Below are positions 44,663 to 54,650 of a stretch of 64,000 bases of DNA, piece after piece. The position numbers and the translations under genes are program-made. The notes under the pieces are model-generated. The model had not been told where the DNA came from and made no database searches. It saw nothing but the letters and a program-made list of their open reading frames with translations. Source of the stretch: Hymenobacter sp. J193 (GTDB lineage: Bacteria; Bacteroidota; Bacteroidia; Cytophagales; Hymenobacteraceae); NCBI RefSeq assembly GCF_024700075.1, contig NZ_JAJONE010000001.1, positions 4,801,855 to 4,865,854 of the forward strand, written 5' to 3'. Numbering within the stretch: position 1 is the first letter of the stretch; every line of letters begins with the position of its first letter.

Positions 44663-46450
44663 TTAGTCAATTTTCAGCACGGCCAGGAAGGCCTCCTGCG
44701 GAATCTCAACGGACCCTACCTGGCGCATCCGCTTCTTGCCTTCTTTCTGCTTTTCGAGCAGCTTGCGCTTGCGGCTGATGTCACCGCCGTAGCACTTGGC
44801 AATAACGTTTTTGCGCAGAGCCTTCACCGTTTCGCGGGCAATGATTTTCTGCCCGATGCTGGCCTGAATGGCAATTTCGAACTGCTGGCGGGGCAGCAGC
44901 TCGCGCAGCTTTTCGCAGAGGCGGCGGCCCCAGTCGTAGCTTTTGCTGCGGTGCACAATGGCCGACAGCGCGTCCACTTTCTCCCCGTTCAGCATCACGT
45001 CCAGCTTCACCATGTCCGACTCGCGGAAGCCGATCAGCTCGTAGTCGAGGGAAGCATAGCCGCGCGAAATGGTTTTGAGCTTGTCGAAGAAGTCGAACAC
45101 GATTTCCGACAGCGGCAGCTCAAATGTCAGCTCCACCCGCTCGCTCGTCAGGTAGCTCTGACCCTTGATGATGCCGCGCTTTTCCATGCACAGGGTGATA
45201 ATGGCCCCCACATAATCGGCCGCCGTGATGATCTGGGCCTTGATGAAAGGCTCTTCGATGAGCTTGATCATGTTCGGCTCCGGCATTTCGGAGGGCGCGT
45301 TGATGGTCAGCAGCTGGTCCTTGGTGCCGGTAGCATGAAACTGTACCGAGGGCACGGTGGTAATCACCGTCATGTTGAACTCACGCTCCAGGCGCTCCTG
45401 CACAATCTCCATGTGGAGCATGCCCAGGAACCCGCAGCGGAACCCGAAGCCCAGGGCCACTGAGGTTTCGGGCTCCCACACCAGGGAGGCGTCGTTGAGC
45501 TGCAGCTTTTCCATGCAGGAGCGCAGCTCTTCGTATTCGGTGGTATCCACGGGGTAAATGCCGGCAAATACCATGGGTTTCACGTCCTCAAAGCCCTGAA
45601 TGGCCTCGGCCGTGGGGCGCGCTACGTGCGTGATGGTGTCGCCGACCTTTACTTCGCGGGCTTCCTTGATGCCGGAAATCAGGTAGCCTACGTTGCCGGC
45701 GGCTACTTCCTGGCGGGGCTCCTGGTTGAGGCCCAGAATACCGATTTCGTCGGCGCCGTATTCCTTGCCGGTAGCCATGAAGCGGAGCTTGTCGCCCTTG
45801 CGCATGGTGCCGTTCTTGATGCGGAACAGGACTTCGATACCCCGGTAGGAGTTGAAAACCGAGTCGAAGATCAGGGCCTGCAGCGGAGCTTCCGGGTCGC
45901 CTTTCGGGGCCGGAATCCGCTCACAGATGGCGTTCAGAATAGCTTCAATGCCAATACCGGCCTTGCCCGAGGCCGGAATGATTTCGTCCCGGTCGCAGCC
46001 AATCAGATCCACAATTTCGTCCGACACTTCCTCCGGCATGGAGTGGGGCAGGTCAATTTTGTTGAGAACCGGAATGATGGTAAGGTCAGAGCCGATGGCC
46101 AGGTACAGGTTGGAAATTGTCTGCGCCTCAATCCCCTGCGAGGAGTCCACAATCAGCAGGGCCCCTTCGCAGGCAGCAATGGAGCGGGATACTTCGTAGC
46201 TGAAATCGACGTGACCGGGCGTATCAATCAGGTTGAGCGTGTACTGCTCGCCCTTGTACTGATACTGCATCTGGATGGCGTGGCTCTTGATGGTGATGCC
46301 CCGCTCCCGCTCCAGGTCCATGTTGTCAAGCAGCTGGGCTTGCATATCGCGCTTGGCCACAGTACTGGTAAATTCCAGCAGGCGGTCGGCCAGCGTACTT
46401 TTGCCGTGGTCGATGTGGGCGATGATGCAGAAATTGCGGATGTTCTTCAC
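44663..46450 (-). CDS. lepA: Elongation factor 4 (LepA), ribosomal back-translocating GTPase
   Basis: 595 residues, the LepA length. G domain: [16 protein letters not shown] (G1), [14 protein letters not shown] (G2), [12 protein letters not shown] (G3), NKIDLP (G4). The LepA-specific C-terminal domain has [22 protein letters not shown], in part [16 protein letters not shown], and the protein ends FLAVLKID. It acts on stalled or biogenesis-stage ribosomes. A TACCTTCG box lies at 46480-46473, about 22 nt upstream of the start. Confidence 0.97.
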   Translation of the reverse strand: MKNIRNFCIIAHIDHGKSTLADRLLEFTSTVAKRDMQAQLLDNMDLERERGITIKSHAIQMQYQYKGEQYTLNLIDTPGHVDFSYEVSRSIAACEGALLIVDSSQGIEAQTISNLYLAIGSDLTIIPVLNKIDLPHSMPEEVSDEIVDLIGCDRDEIIPASGKAGIGIEAILNAICERIPAPKGDPEAPLQALIFDSVFNSYRGIEVLFRIKNGTMRKGDKLRFMATGKEYGADEIGILGLNQEPRQEVAAGNVGYLISGIKEAREVKVGDTITHVARPTAEAIQGFEDVKPMVFAGIYPVDTTEYEELRSCMEKLQLNDASLVWEPETSVALGFGFRCGFLGMLHMEIVQERLEREFNMTVITTVPSVQFHATGTKDQLLTINAPSEMPEPNMIKLIEEPFIKAQIITAADYVGAIITLCMEKRGIIKGQSYLTSERVELTFELPLSEIVFDFFDKLKTISRGYASLDYELIGFRESDMVKLDVMLNGEKVDALSAIVHRSKSYDWGRRLCEKLRELLPRQQFEIAIQASIGQKIIARETVKALRKNVIAKCYGGDISRKRKLLEKQKEGKKRMRQVGSVEIPQEAFLAVLKID

Positions 46451-46582
46451 TAGAGGCAGTTTTTTCTAGCTGCGAAGGTACGCAAAACGGCCCGGAAAAG
46501 CTAGTTTACCCGAGTTGGCCGGTGCATATGGCCGCCTGCGGGGCATTCAGTATCTTGGGCTGCGAACTGCTTTTTTCCTGCT

Positions 46583-47431
46583 ATGAATGTCGAGCTTACC
46601 CGTCCTGTTTCCCGCCTGGAGTCCAGCAAAGCCACCATTACGGCCCTCAACTCCACTGCTCTCTACGTGCTGGCCTACCTGCTGGCTTACGGGGTACACC
46701 AGCTGGCTACGGCGGCCATGGCTCACCGGCTGGGTATTCCACTCACGGTGCACGTGAGCCACATTCAGTTTCTGATTTCCAACCAGCAGTGGTGGCGCAT
46801 TGCCGTTATTGCGGTGTACGGGGCAGGTCCGCTGCTGTGCCTGCTGCTGGCCGTAGGGTTTGGGGTGCTGTTCTGGTTTCGGGGTCGGGGCCGCAAGGGC
46901 CGCCTCAAGCTGCTGTACTTCTGGCTGGCTCTCCACACTTTCAACCTGGTGGTGGGCGGGCTCATTGCCGGCTGCTTTACCCACAAAGGCTTCTGGTACG
47001 TGCCGCGCTGGCTGTTTATTTCGGGGGGCCAGACGCTGCCCATCGTGCTGGCCGTAGTAGGTGGCCTGATAGCCGTGCTGGTGGGCTACTTCTCGGCGGT
47101 GGCCTTTCTGCAAAGCCACGACTCGCGCACCATGATGCTCTACCAGAACCGGGGGCAGCTGATTTTTACCGGTCTGGTGGTGCCCTGGCTGGGGGGCAGC
47201 GCCTTTCTGGCTTTGCTGAAGTTACCCGACCTGACGCGTCACGAGGGCCTATTGTTTCTCACGATGGGTCTGCTCGTGTTGCCGCTCAGCGTTGCCAGTA
47301 GCAAGGAGCTGTTTGAGGAAACCGTGCCGGACCCCCAGAAAACGGCTATTGCCTCGGGCTTCGTGGTGCTTACGCTGCTGCTGGCCCTGCTCTGGCGGCT
47401 GGTATTCAGCACCGGCATCAACTGGCACTAA
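46583..47431 (+). CDS. Polytopic membrane protein, hypothetical
   Basis: 282 residues with about seven membrane helices and short loops. H-Q-L and HxxxxNLVVGG motifs (YGVHQLATAAMAHRLG, ALHTFNLVVGGLIAG) recall site-2-protease-like or M50-like membrane folds, but no HExxH is present. Unique to this lineage as far as I can tell; no function assigned. It diverges from lepA. Confidence 0.75.
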   Translation: MNVELTRPVSRLESSKATITALNSTALYVLAYLLAYGVHQLATAAMAHRLGIPLTVHVSHIQFLISNQQWWRIAVIAVYGAGPLLCLLLAVGFGVLFWFRGRGRKGRLKLLYFWLALHTFNLVVGGLIAGCFTHKGFWYVPRWLFISGGQTLPIVLAVVGGLIAVLVGYFSAVAFLQSHDSRTMMLYQNRGQLIFTGLVVPWLGGSAFLALLKLPDLTRHEGLLFLTMGLLVLPLSVASSKELFEETVPDPQKTAIASGFVVLTLLLALLWRLVFSTGINWH

Positions 47432-47436
47432 TCTGT

Positions 47437-47462
47437 GGCTTGTTGGCAGCTGCCAACAAGCC
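47437..47462. terminator. 26-bp perfect palindrome after the membrane gene
   Basis: GGCTTGTTGGCAG followed directly by its reverse complement. It lies 6 bp past the stop codon and so probably acts in termination or RNA stability, though there is no T-run. Confidence 0.55.
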
Positions 47463-47556
47463 AGCCGGGCATCAACGCCCTAGCCGACTCCTGCGTAAAC
47501 CGTAGCGAGGCCAACCACCGGCGGCTGGCTTATCCTCTCACTCAACCTCCCTTCCT

Positions 47557-47910
47557 ATGAGCCTCCACCTGAACCCCCAGGCGGTGAAGCTTGCCCAACA
47601 GCTCATTGCCGACGGCAAATTCAAGAACGATTCCGGACACTGGGGCGAGCACAACCCGGACGCCGGCGCCGAAAACAAGTTCCTCGATCAGCATGAAATG
47701 GCGGAGTATGCCAACTGGCACCTGGGCATCGACACAGATATGGGCGAGGACGCCAAAGGCCGCTATAAATTCCCCTTCGGCGACTTCAAAACCGTGCACC
47801 GCGACGGGCTTATTGCGGCCAAAGAGCGCGCCGCTCAGCAGGGCTACCACGAAATTGAGACAGCCGCCGACGAGCTGCTCCAGACCCTGGAAAAGCAGGC
47901 CGCGAAGTAG
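47557..47910 (+). CDS. Conserved hypothetical protein
   Basis: 117 residues, soluble and hydrophilic. SGHWGEHNPDAGAENKFL, HEMAEYANWHLGID and KGRYKFPFGDFKTVHRDGL look conserved, with a helical C-terminus. Similar short proteins occur in Bacteroidota and cyanobacteria as I recall; no known activity. No signal peptide. Confidence 0.78.
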   Translation: MSLHLNPQAVKLAQQLIADGKFKNDSGHWGEHNPDAGAENKFLDQHEMAEYANWHLGIDTDMGEDAKGRYKFPFGDFKTVHRDGLIAAKERAAQQGYHEIETAADELLQTLEKQAAK

Positions 47911-48020
47911 CGTTAAGCAGGTAGGCCGGCTTTATAGTGCCTGAAATGCTGATTGCTCGAACATGACGGGCGGAATACCGTTGTTGTTCAGACACTTTCC
48001 TTGACCAACACCGAACTACC

Positions 48021-48428
48021 ATGGGCATTACCCTCAAACAAGCACAGCAGGCAGTACAGGCCGCGCACGAAAAAGCGCTGGAAATGGGCGTTAAAATGAA
48101 CATAGCCGTGGTGGACTCCGGTGCCAACCTCGTAGCCTTTATCCGTATGGACGACGCCTGGCTCGGTTCCCTCGATATTTCCATCAAAAAGGCCAAAACT
48201 GCCCGCTTCTTCGATATGCCCACCGGCGACCTGGGGCAGGCCTCGCAGCCCGGTGGCTCGCTCTATAACATCGAGCATTCCAATGGTGGCCTTATCACCT
48301 TCCCCGGCGGCATCCCGCTCAAAAACAAGGAAGGGCAGATTTTCGGTGCCATTGGCGTGTCGGGCAGCACTGTGGAAGACGACCACGCCGTAGCTCAGGC
48401 AGGCGTGCAGGCCCTGGCAAACGAATAG
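48021..48428 (+). CDS. GlcG/HbpS family (heme-binding-like) protein
   Basis: 135 residues. The opening [38 protein letters not shown] (in parts [30 protein letters not shown]) and the later FPGGIPLKN...[19 protein letters not shown] are the two conserved halves of the GlcG/HbpS (DUF336) fold. Some members bind heme or cobalamin-related ligands; here the role is unknown. No signal peptide. Confidence 0.88.
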   Translation: MGITLKQAQQAVQAAHEKALEMGVKMNIAVVDSGANLVAFIRMDDAWLGSLDISIKKAKTARFFDMPTGDLGQASQPGGSLYNIEHSNGGLITFPGGIPLKNKEGQIFGAIGVSGSTVEDDHAVAQAGVQALANE

Positions 48429-48613
48429 TACTCCGGGCTAAGCTTTCAATATCCGCGCTGACTACTACCACCCCGGCCAGCCACCGTTAAAAATGATCCA
48501 TGCCATCAGCCGTTAGCTTTTCGGTGAGATGTGGCTGCTGAGTTGTTAAAGGCGGCTGGCCGGGGTTTCGGCTGCGGTTGACGGAACTGTGGTAAATGAC
48601 GCCGAAACAGCTC

Positions 48614-48725
48614 CGGTCCGGCGGGCGTAGCCCGTCGGGCCGGTTGAAGGTAGCTGACACCCGCCCGATGACGAAACAACAACGGCACGCAGAAACCGGC
48701 CCGACGGCTTGCAGCCGCCGGACTG
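48614..48725. repeat. Imperfect inverted repeat, about 31-bp arms
   Basis: GGTCCGGCGG...GCCCGTCGGGCCGGTT (48614-48644) is mirrored by AACCGGCCCGACGG...CCGCCGGACTGG (48690-48725). A smaller nested pair (GGCCAGCC.../GGCTGGCC, about 48475 and 48550) lies upstream. This is part of the 48429-49040 gene-free stretch. Confidence 0.7.
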
Positions 48726-48734
48726 GAACGCCCC

Positions 48735-48975
48735 TTGTCAACCAGATAGCAGCTGTTGTGAAGCGGTTAGCAGCCATTGTGAGCAGGGGTCGGAAGGCAT
48801 TGTACAGGTTAACGCCTATTGTGAAGCGGTCAGATGCCATTGTGAGCAGGTCAGCACACATTGTCACCCCCGTCAAGGCGCAATGTCACCAAGACAGCGG
48901 GCTATGTGACTCGTTCATAACGCATTGCTACCCGGCCACCAGCCTTTGCCACCCCGGCAGCAGTCAATGACATAA
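48735..48975 (+). repeat. Array of about eleven imperfect 21-bp repeats
   Basis: The tetramer TTGT (or a one-base variant) recurs at 48756, 48777, 48800, 48819, 48840, 48861, 48883, 48904, 48925, 48946 and 48967, i.e. every 21 bp with small slips. The best-conserved unit is near TCAGCAGCCATTGTGAGCAGG. Units decay toward the right-hand end. Because 21 is a multiple of three, short frames across it show a 7-residue repeat (for example AAVVKRL, AAIVSRG, TPIVKRS, DAIVSRS), but no start, signal or conserved context supports a gene. It ends about 65 bp before the next coding start. Confidence 0.7.
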
Positions 48976-49040
48976 CGTTAGCATTTACTGCTACTTTCAA
49001 CGTGTAACTTGTCGCTTTGCTTCAAAACGCTTCCACCGCT

Positions 49041-49484
49041 ATGAAATCATCATTAGTTCCCACCCCTGCCAAACGCGGCTGCCTATGGTATGCTGGCGCA
49101 GTTGCCGTTGGGGCATTTGGGTTAGTAGTACTGCTTGTAGTACTGTTTATTGTGGGGCTTATAAAAGCGTCTAACGATCTTGGTTCGCATTCCACCGTCG
49201 TTTCTATTCACGACCAAACTTATCTGGAAGCCGTGACCACAAATCACGGCGAGGGGTTTCTAGACGGGTACAACTGGTTGGAAGTGTACTACGTTCGTGA
49301 TGGCTGGTTTTGGAATGACAGAGTACGTGTGTATAATTTCCCTAATGTCAGTGACTCTGAAATTGGGTTTAACCGCAGCATAGACCAGAACGGGCAGGTA
49401 CAGATTCAAATAAAGCAGGGAGGAATCGGTGACAGCCTAGTGCTGGCCACCTTTGTACCACCTGCGTCTTTTCCTAAGGAGTAG
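49041..49484 (+). CDS. Single-pass membrane protein, hypothetical
   Basis: 147 residues from ATG 49041. One membrane helix (about 19-42, VGAFGLVVLLVVLFIVGLI) preceded by a basic segment, followed by a beta-rich extracytoplasmic domain with DGYNWLEVYYVRDGWFW and QNGQVQIQIKQGG. Base composition is more AT-rich than the neighbours, suggesting a transferred or lineage-specific gene. Function unknown. Confidence 0.75.
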   Translation: MKSSLVPTPAKRGCLWYAGAVAVGAFGLVVLLVVLFIVGLIKASNDLGSHSTVVSIHDQTYLEAVTTNHGEGFLDGYNWLEVYYVRDGWFWNDRVRVYNFPNVSDSEIGFNRSIDQNGQVQIQIKQGGIGDSLVLATFVPPASFPKE

Positions 49485-49605
49485 CGACTCTCCGCAGTAA
49501 CTTGAGTATCTACGCCTACCCTCACAACAATCCGCCCCACGCCCTACCGCGCCGGGGCTTTTTCGTACCTTCGCCTACCCAAATTCCACCCCATTCCCCC
49601 GCGCT

Positions 49606-52600
49606 ATGTCAGTAGCTCCCGCAGCTCCCTATAAGCCGAAAAACCACATTCGCATCGTAACGGCCGCCGCTTTGTTCGACGGTCACGACGCGGCCATCAA
49701 CATCATGCGCCGCATCATCCAGAGCAGCGGCGCCGAGGTCATCCACCTGGGCCACAACCGCTCGGTGCAGGAAATTGTGGACTGCGCCATCCAGGAAGAT
49801 GCCCAGGCCATTGCCATTACCTCCTACCAGGGCGGCCACAACGAGTACTTCAAGTACATGTTCGACCTGCTCAAGGAGCGCGGGGCGGGCCACATCCGCC
49901 TCTTCGGCGGCGGCGGCGGCGTGATTCTGCCCACCGAAATCGAAGACCTGCACTCCTACGGCATCGAGCAGATCTACTCGCCCGACGCCGGCCGCGCCAT
50001 GGGCCTGCAGGGCATGATCAACGACTTGCTCCAGCGCTGCGACTTCCCCACGGGCCAGAACCTGAACGGCGAGGTCAACCACGTCAAAGAAAAAGACGCC
50101 CGCAGCATCGGCCGCCTCATCTCCGCCGCCGAAAACTTCCCCGACGAATTCGCCCGCGTAAAAGACCAGCTGATTTCCGACTTCCAGCAGGCCGAAGGCG
50201 GCAACGACCAGCGCCTCGACTCTCCCGCTACCTCGGCCACTAAAACCCCCATCCTAGGCATCACCGGCACCGGCGGCGCCGGCAAGTCGAGCCTGGTGGA
50301 TGAGCTGGTGCGCCGCTTCCTGATGGACTTTCCCGAGAAGACCATTGCCATCATCTCCGTCGACCCCAGCAAGCGGAAGACGGGCGGGGCCCTCCTGGGC
50401 GACCGGATCCGGATGAACTCCATCAACAGCCCCCGCGTGTACATGCGCAGCCTGGCTACCCGTCAGAGCAACCTGGCGTTGAGCAAGTACGTGCAGGACG
50501 CCGTCGACGTGGTCCGCGCCGCCGAGTTCGACCTGATCATCCTCGAAACCTCCGGCATCGGCCAGTCCGACACCGAAATCATCGAGCACTCCGACGCCAG
50601 CCTCTACGTGATGACGCCCGAGTACGGGGCGGCCACCCAGCTGGAGAAAATCGACATGCTCGACTTCGCCGACGTCATTGCCCTCAACAAGTTCGACAAG
50701 CGCGGCGCCCTCGACGCCCTGCGCGACGTGCGCAAGCAGTACCAGCGCAACCACGGCCACTGGGACCAGCCCCTGGACTCCATGCCCGTGTTCGGCACCA
50801 TTGCCTCGCAGTTCAACGACCCCGGCATGAACCGCCTCTACCGCGCCGTGCTGGCCACGGTGGAAGCCAAAACCGGCGTGCCCTTCGCATCCCAGCTCGA
50901 AACCAGCCAGGAAAACTCGGAGAAGATTTACATCATTCCGCCCCACCGCACCCGTTACCTTTCCGAAATAGCCGAAACCAACCGCCAATATGACCAGTGG
51001 GTTCAAAAACAAGCTGACGTTGCTCAGCAGCTTTATGGAATCAAGCAAGCCATCGGAGCCGTCCAAAGTGTCGGAAACGCCGCTGCAGGACCTGGCAGCG
51101 GGCACAGCGGCCACCAATCCGAATCCGGAAGTCTCGTGGCCGGCCTGGAGAGGACCTTCGAGGAGGTCAAACTCCGGCTGGACGGGCAGAACTGGAAACT
51201 CCTGGAAACCTGGCCGCAAAAAGTAGCTGCCTACAAGGCTCCGGAGTTCGTGTTCAAGGTGCGCGACAAGGAAATCCGCATCCAGACCCACACCACCAGC
51301 CTGAGTAACCAGCAGATTCCCAAAGTCAGCCTGCCGCGCTACACCGCCTGGGGTGACTTGCTGCGCTGGCAGCTCCAGGAAAACGTGCCCGGTGAGTTTC
51401 CCTACACCGCCGGCGTGTTCCCGTTCAAGCGCGAGGGCGAAGACCCGACCCGCATGTTTGCCGGCGAAGGCGGCCCCGAGCGCACCAACCGCCGCTTCCA
51501 CTACGTGAGCATGGGCCTGCCCGCCAAACGCCTGAGCACGGCCTTCGACTCGGTGACGCTCTACGGCGAAGACCCTGACCACCGCCCCGACATCTACGGC
51601 AAGATCGGCAACGCTGGGGTGAGCATCTGCTGCCTCGACGACGCCAAGAAGCTCTACTCGGGCTTCAACCTGGCCAACCCCAGCACCTCGGTGTCGATGA
51701 CCATCAACGGCCCCGCTGCTACTCTGGCCGCCTTCTTCATGAACGCCGCCATCGACCAGCAGTGTGAGCTGTATATAAAGGAGAACGGCCTGGAAGCTGA
51801 AGTCGAAGCTAAGATCAACCAGATCTACGCCGATAAGGGTCTCAACCGCCCCCGTTACCAGGGCGAGCTGCCCCAGGGCAACGACGGCCTGGGTTTGATG
51901 CTGCTCGGCGTCACCGGCGACCAGGTGCTGCCCGCCGACGTGTACGAAACCATCAAAACCCGCACGCTCAGCCAGGTGCGCGGCACCGTGCAGGCCGATA
52001 TTCTTAAGGAAGACCAGGCCCAGAACACCTGCATCTTCTCCACCGAATTCGCCCTGCGCCTCATGGGCGATGTGCAGGAGTACTTTATCAAGGAGAAGGT
52101 CCGCAACTTCTACTCGGTGTCGATTTCCGGCTACCACATTGCCGAAGCAGGAGCTAACCCCCTCACCCAGCTGGCCCTCACGCTCTCCAACGGCTTCACC
52201 TTCGTGGAGTACTACGTGAGCCGGGGCATGAGCGTGAACGACTTCGCGCCCAACCTCTCCTTCTTCTTCTCCAACGGCATCGACCCCGAGTACGCCGTTA
52301 TCGGCCGGGTGGCGCGCCGCATCTGGGCCAAGGCCATGAAGCTTAAGTACGGCGCCGACTCCCGGAGCCAGATGCTCAAGTACCACATCCAGACCAGCGG
52401 CCGGAGCCTGCACGCCCAGGAAATCGACTTCAACGATATCCGCACCACGTTGCAGGCCCTCTACGCCATCTACGACAACTGCAACTCCCTGCACACCAAC
52501 GCCTACGATGAGGCCATTACCACCCCCACCGAGGAATCGGTGCGCCGGGCCATGGCCATTCAGCTCATCATCAACCGGGAGCTGGGGCTGGCCAAAAATG

Positions 52601-53079
52601 AGAACCCACTGCAAGGCTCCTTTATCATCGAGGAGCTCACCGACCTGGTGGAAGAGGCGGTATTGCTGGAGTTTGACCGTATCACCGAGCGCGGCGGCGT
52701 GCTGGGCGCCATGGAAACCATGTACCAGCGCGGCAAGATTCAGGAGGAAAGCATGCACTACGAGATGCTCAAGCACACGGGCGAGTATCCCATCATCGGC
52801 GTGAATACCTTCCTCTCCTCCAAAGGCTCACCCACGGTGGTGCCCGCCGAGGTTATCCGCGCCACCGACGAGGAAAAGCAGTACCAGATTGAGATGCTCA
52901 ACATCCTGCACACCCGCAACGCCGACCAGACCGCCAGCCGCCTCAAGCAGCTCCAGCAAGTCGCCATTGCCAACGGCAACCTCTTCGCCGAGCTGATGGA
53001 AACGGTGAAGTTCTGCTCCCTGGGGCAGATTACGAATGCGTTGTTCGAGGTTGGGGGGCAGTACCGCCGGAATATGTAG
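49606..53079 (+). CDS. icmF: Fused isobutyryl-CoA mutase (B12-dependent, with G-protein chaperone)
   Basis: 1157 residues with the IcmF order: B12-binding domain with [10 protein letters not shown] (His27 as lower cobalt ligand; about 15-145), a MeaB/MeaI-like GTPase (GTGGAGKS 221-228; [17 protein letters not shown] 361-365), a linker (about 455-520, Gln/Gly/Ser-rich) and the mutase TIM barrel ([48 protein letters not shown]). [13 protein letters not shown] distinguishes IcmF from methylmalonyl-CoA mutase. It interconverts isobutyryl-CoA and butyryl-CoA and self-loads its cofactor. A TACCTTCG box lies at 49566-49573. It stands alone; no B12 riboswitch is visible in the 121-bp leader. Confidence 0.95.
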   Translation: MSVAPAAPYKPKNHIRIVTAAALFDGHDAAINIMRRIIQSSGAEVIHLGHNRSVQEIVDCAIQEDAQAIAITSYQGGHNEYFKYMFDLLKERGAGHIRLFGGGGGVILPTEIEDLHSYGIEQIYSPDAGRAMGLQGMINDLLQRCDFPTGQNLNGEVNHVKEKDARSIGRLISAAENFPDEFARVKDQLISDFQQAEGGNDQRLDSPATSATKTPILGITGTGGAGKSSLVDELVRRFLMDFPEKTIAIISVDPSKRKTGGALLGDRIRMNSINSPRVYMRSLATRQSNLALSKYVQDAVDVVRAAEFDLIILETSGIGQSDTEIIEHSDASLYVMTPEYGAATQLEKIDMLDFADVIALNKFDKRGALDALRDVRKQYQRNHGHWDQPLDSMPVFGTIASQFNDPGMNRLYRAVLATVEAKTGVPFASQLETSQENSEKIYIIPPHRTRYLSEIAETNRQYDQWVQKQADVAQQLYGIKQAIGAVQSVGNAAAGPGSGHSGHQSESGSLVAGLERTFEEVKLRLDGQNWKLLETWPQKVAAYKAPEFVFKVRDKEIRIQTHTTSLSNQQIPKVSLPRYTAWGDLLRWQLQENVPGEFPYTAGVFPFKREGEDPTRMFAGEGGPERTNRRFHYVSMGLPAKRLSTAFDSVTLYGEDPDHRPDIYGKIGNAGVSICCLDDAKKLYSGFNLANPSTSVSMTINGPAATLAAFFMNAAIDQQCELYIKENGLEAEVEAKINQIYADKGLNRPRYQGELPQGNDGLGLMLLGVTGDQVLPADVYETIKTRTLSQVRGTVQADILKEDQAQNTCIFSTEFALRLMGDVQEYFIKEKVRNFYSVSISGYHIAEAGANPLTQLALTLSNGFTFVEYYVSRGMSVNDFAPNLSFFFSNGIDPEYAVIGRVARRIWAKAMKLKYGADSRSQMLKYHIQTSGRSLHAQEIDFNDIRTTLQALYAIYDNCNSLHTNAYDEAITTPTEESVRRAMAIQLIINRELGLAKNENPLQGSFIIEELTDLVEEAVLLEFDRITERGGVLGAMETMYQRGKIQEESMHYEMLKHTGEYPIIGVNTFLSSKGSPTVVPAEVIRATDEEKQYQIEMLNILHTRNADQTASRLKQLQQVAIANGNLFAELMETVKFCSLGQITNALFEVGGQYRRNM

Positions 53080-53095
53080 ACAATCTATTTGGTTG

Positions 53096-53140
53096 AATAT
53101 GAAAGGGTGTTACCTTGCTGAGGTAGCACCCTTTCATATT
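53096..53140. terminator. Terminator after icmF, 19-bp stem
   Basis: Arms 53096-53114 / 53122-53140 (AATATGAAAGGGTG core), one mismatch, 7-nt loop. It ends just 4 bp before the next ATG, so it also shapes the leader of the DUF1493 gene. Confidence 0.82.
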
Positions 53141-53144
53141 TCTT

Positions 53145-53663
53145 ATGGAAACCATTGAAGTTCGTTTCGCCGATTTACGCCGGGCCGCAGAGCAGGTGCC
53201 TGCCTTCGTTGAGGATCGGTTAGGCGGCGAAGCTGAATATGGCTTGCGCACCGGCATAGAGGAAGACATGGGCAGTGCCGGGCTCGACACCGAAGAACTA
53301 CTGCTTGAGTTCTCCAAGCAGTATTCAGTCGACCTTTCAAAATTTGATTTTACTGGTATGATTAGCCCGGAGCTGGATAGTGATTCTAATCCTCTCTTCT
53401 CTCTCTTTTTCTTATTCTTTATAATTGTTTATGCAGTAGCCTGGTCCACTAAGTTCCTGGTTGGAACTGTCTACTGGCCTTTCAACCCTAAAGCGGCTAC
53501 CCGGTTCATCAAAGAACCCATCGGTAACCCTTTCGCCTCGACGTCTGCACCGACATCTAAGCCCAGGCCTCTCTGTGACATTCTAACCATCGGTGACTTC
53601 GTAGCTTCCGCTGCCGCCGGGCGCTTCGTGAAGCGGGAGCGGGTACGTTTCGTGCTGGTATAG
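53145..53663 (+). CDS. DUF1493-like protein with one membrane helix
   Basis: 172 residues. The N-terminal half (EDMGSAGLDTEELLLEFSKQYSVDLSKFDF, e.g. EELLLEFSKQYSVDLSKF) matches the acyl-carrier-like DUF1493 pattern. A membrane helix follows (about 87-108, SLFFLFFIIVYAVAW), then a soluble tail ending in RFVKRERVRFVLV. DUF1493 proteins have no settled function. Base composition is AT-rich compared with icmF. Confidence 0.72.
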   Translation: METIEVRFADLRRAAEQVPAFVEDRLGGEAEYGLRTGIEEDMGSAGLDTEELLLEFSKQYSVDLSKFDFTGMISPELDSDSNPLFSLFFLFFIIVYAVAWSTKFLVGTVYWPFNPKAATRFIKEPIGNPFASTSAPTSKPRPLCDILTIGDFVASAAAGRFVKRERVRFVLV

Positions 53664-53682
53664 CTCAAAGCAGCTGCCCCAA

Positions 53683-53874
53683 ACTGGCGCGAGTTTAGGC
53701 GCAGCCGTAACTCGTGACCTGCCTTGATGTGGAGGTTGTACCTCCATTGCCGCAACGCGGCACATCCGAACCGCGCCGCCTAGGCTCATCCAAGCGGCGT
53801 TGTCGTTCTACCGGGGAGGCACAGCCTCCCGGCATGGCTGGTCACGAGTTACGCTGCGCTAAACTCGCGCCAGT
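53683..53874. repeat. RAYT-flanking inverted-repeat element, upstream copy
   Basis: Outer arms ACTGGCGCGAGTTTAGGCGC...CTCGTGACC (53683-53719) and GGTCACGAG...CTCGCGCCAGT (53840-53874) are imperfect reverse complements. Inside are small hairpins such as GGAGGT-TGT-ACCTCC (53731-53745) and CCGGGGAGG...CCTCCCGG. The same arms recur downstream of the transposase at 54445-54642. Confidence 0.85.
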
Positions 53875-53890
53875 CGTGCATCTTGAAGCT

Positions 53891-54439
53891 ATGAGCGAGA
53901 AATATAAGATCCGGGATTCGCAGCAGCTGTATTTTGTCAGCTTTGCTACCGTCAATTGGATAGACGTTTTCACGCGGCGGGTATACAACGATATTTTCGT
54001 GGATAGCCTGCGCTATTGCCAACAGCACAAAGGGCTGGAGATTTACGCCTGGTGCCTGATGACCAACCACGCCCACCTCATTATCAGCAGTGAAACCGCC
54101 AACCTCTCGGCTACTCTGCGCGATTTGAAGCGTCACACGTCCAAATCTATCCTCAAGGCTATTGAGGAAAATGGTCAGGAAAGCCGGCGGGAGTGGATGC
54201 TGTGGCTATTTGAGCGGGCCGGACAGCGCAATGCCCACAACGAGCACTACCAGTTCTGGCAACAGGACAGCCACCCGATAGAACTGCACTCCAACGAACT
54301 ACGCCGCCAGCGCCTTGACTACCTGCACCGCAACCCGGTGGTAGCTGGCTTCGTGGATGTGCCCGAAGATTTTCTGTATAGCAGTGCCCGCGACTATGCC
54401 GGCCAGCCCGGCATGATTGATATTCTATTGATAGAGTAG
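53891..54439 (+). CDS. REP-associated tyrosine transposase (RAYT, Y1/IS200-like)
   Basis: 182 residues from ATG 53891. The Y1 transposase fold has the metal-binding HUH-type motif in CLMTNHAHLIIS, RDLKRHTSKSIL, and the RAYT-typical QDSHPIELHS and DYLHRNPVVAGFVDVPEDFLYSSARDY. RAYTs process REP/BIME palindromes and are thought to have spread them. Both flanks carry copies of one large inverted-repeat element, the expected context. An upstream in-frame start (53714) would read through the repeat, so this ATG is preferred. Confidence 0.92.
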   Translation: MSEKYKIRDSQQLYFVSFATVNWIDVFTRRVYNDIFVDSLRYCQQHKGLEIYAWCLMTNHAHLIISSETANLSATLRDLKRHTSKSILKAIEENGQESRREWMLWLFERAGQRNAHNEHYQFWQQDSHPIELHSNELRRQRLDYLHRNPVVAGFVDVPEDFLYSSARDYAGQPGMIDILLIE

Positions 54440-54444
54440 TATGT

Positions 54445-54642
54445 ACTGGCGCGAGTTTAGGTGCCGCTGTAACTTGTGCCAGTTCATGCTGGGAGGATGT
54501 ACTCACTCGCAAGAAAGACAACCGCGCCGCCCGGATTACTCCAGGCGGCGCGGTTCCGGTTTGCCGCTGGCGCGGCAGTGGAGGTACAACCTCTACCTCA
54601 TGGCTGGTCACGAGTTACGGCTGCGCCTATACTCGCGCCAGT
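54445..54642. repeat. RAYT-flanking inverted-repeat element, downstream copy
   Basis: Arms ACTGGCGCGAGTTTAGGTGC...(54445-54480) and GGTCACGAGTTACGG...CTCGCGCCAGT (54606-54642). Inside is AACCGCGCCGCC / GGCGGCGCGGTT (54520-54531 / 54544-54555), plus GAGGTACAACCTC. It mirrors the element upstream of the RAYT gene and begins 6 bp after its stop codon. Confidence 0.85.
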
Positions 54643-54650
54643 TTTCCAAT

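Noticed and set aside
48596..48970. A 124-codon frame with heptapeptide-like repeats across the 21-bp array
   Set aside because: The periodicity follows from the DNA repeat; another frame gives an equally repetitive peptide, and there is no start context or conserved end.
48735..48975. CRISPR array
   Set aside because: Units are 21 bp with no unique spacers between repeats, and no cas genes are nearby.
49485..49605. Cobalamin riboswitch before icmF
   Set aside because: The 121-bp leader is too short for the full aptamer and I see no B12-box-like core.
50254..52776. 840-codon open frame on the minus strand opposite icmF
   Set aside because: It mirrors icmF codon positions, shows no domain or signal, and IcmF is strongly supported; long antisense frames are expected in GC-rich DNA.
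53714..53890. N-terminal extension of the RAYT protein
   Set aside because: It translates the inverted-repeat element; the ATG at 53891 fits the family start.
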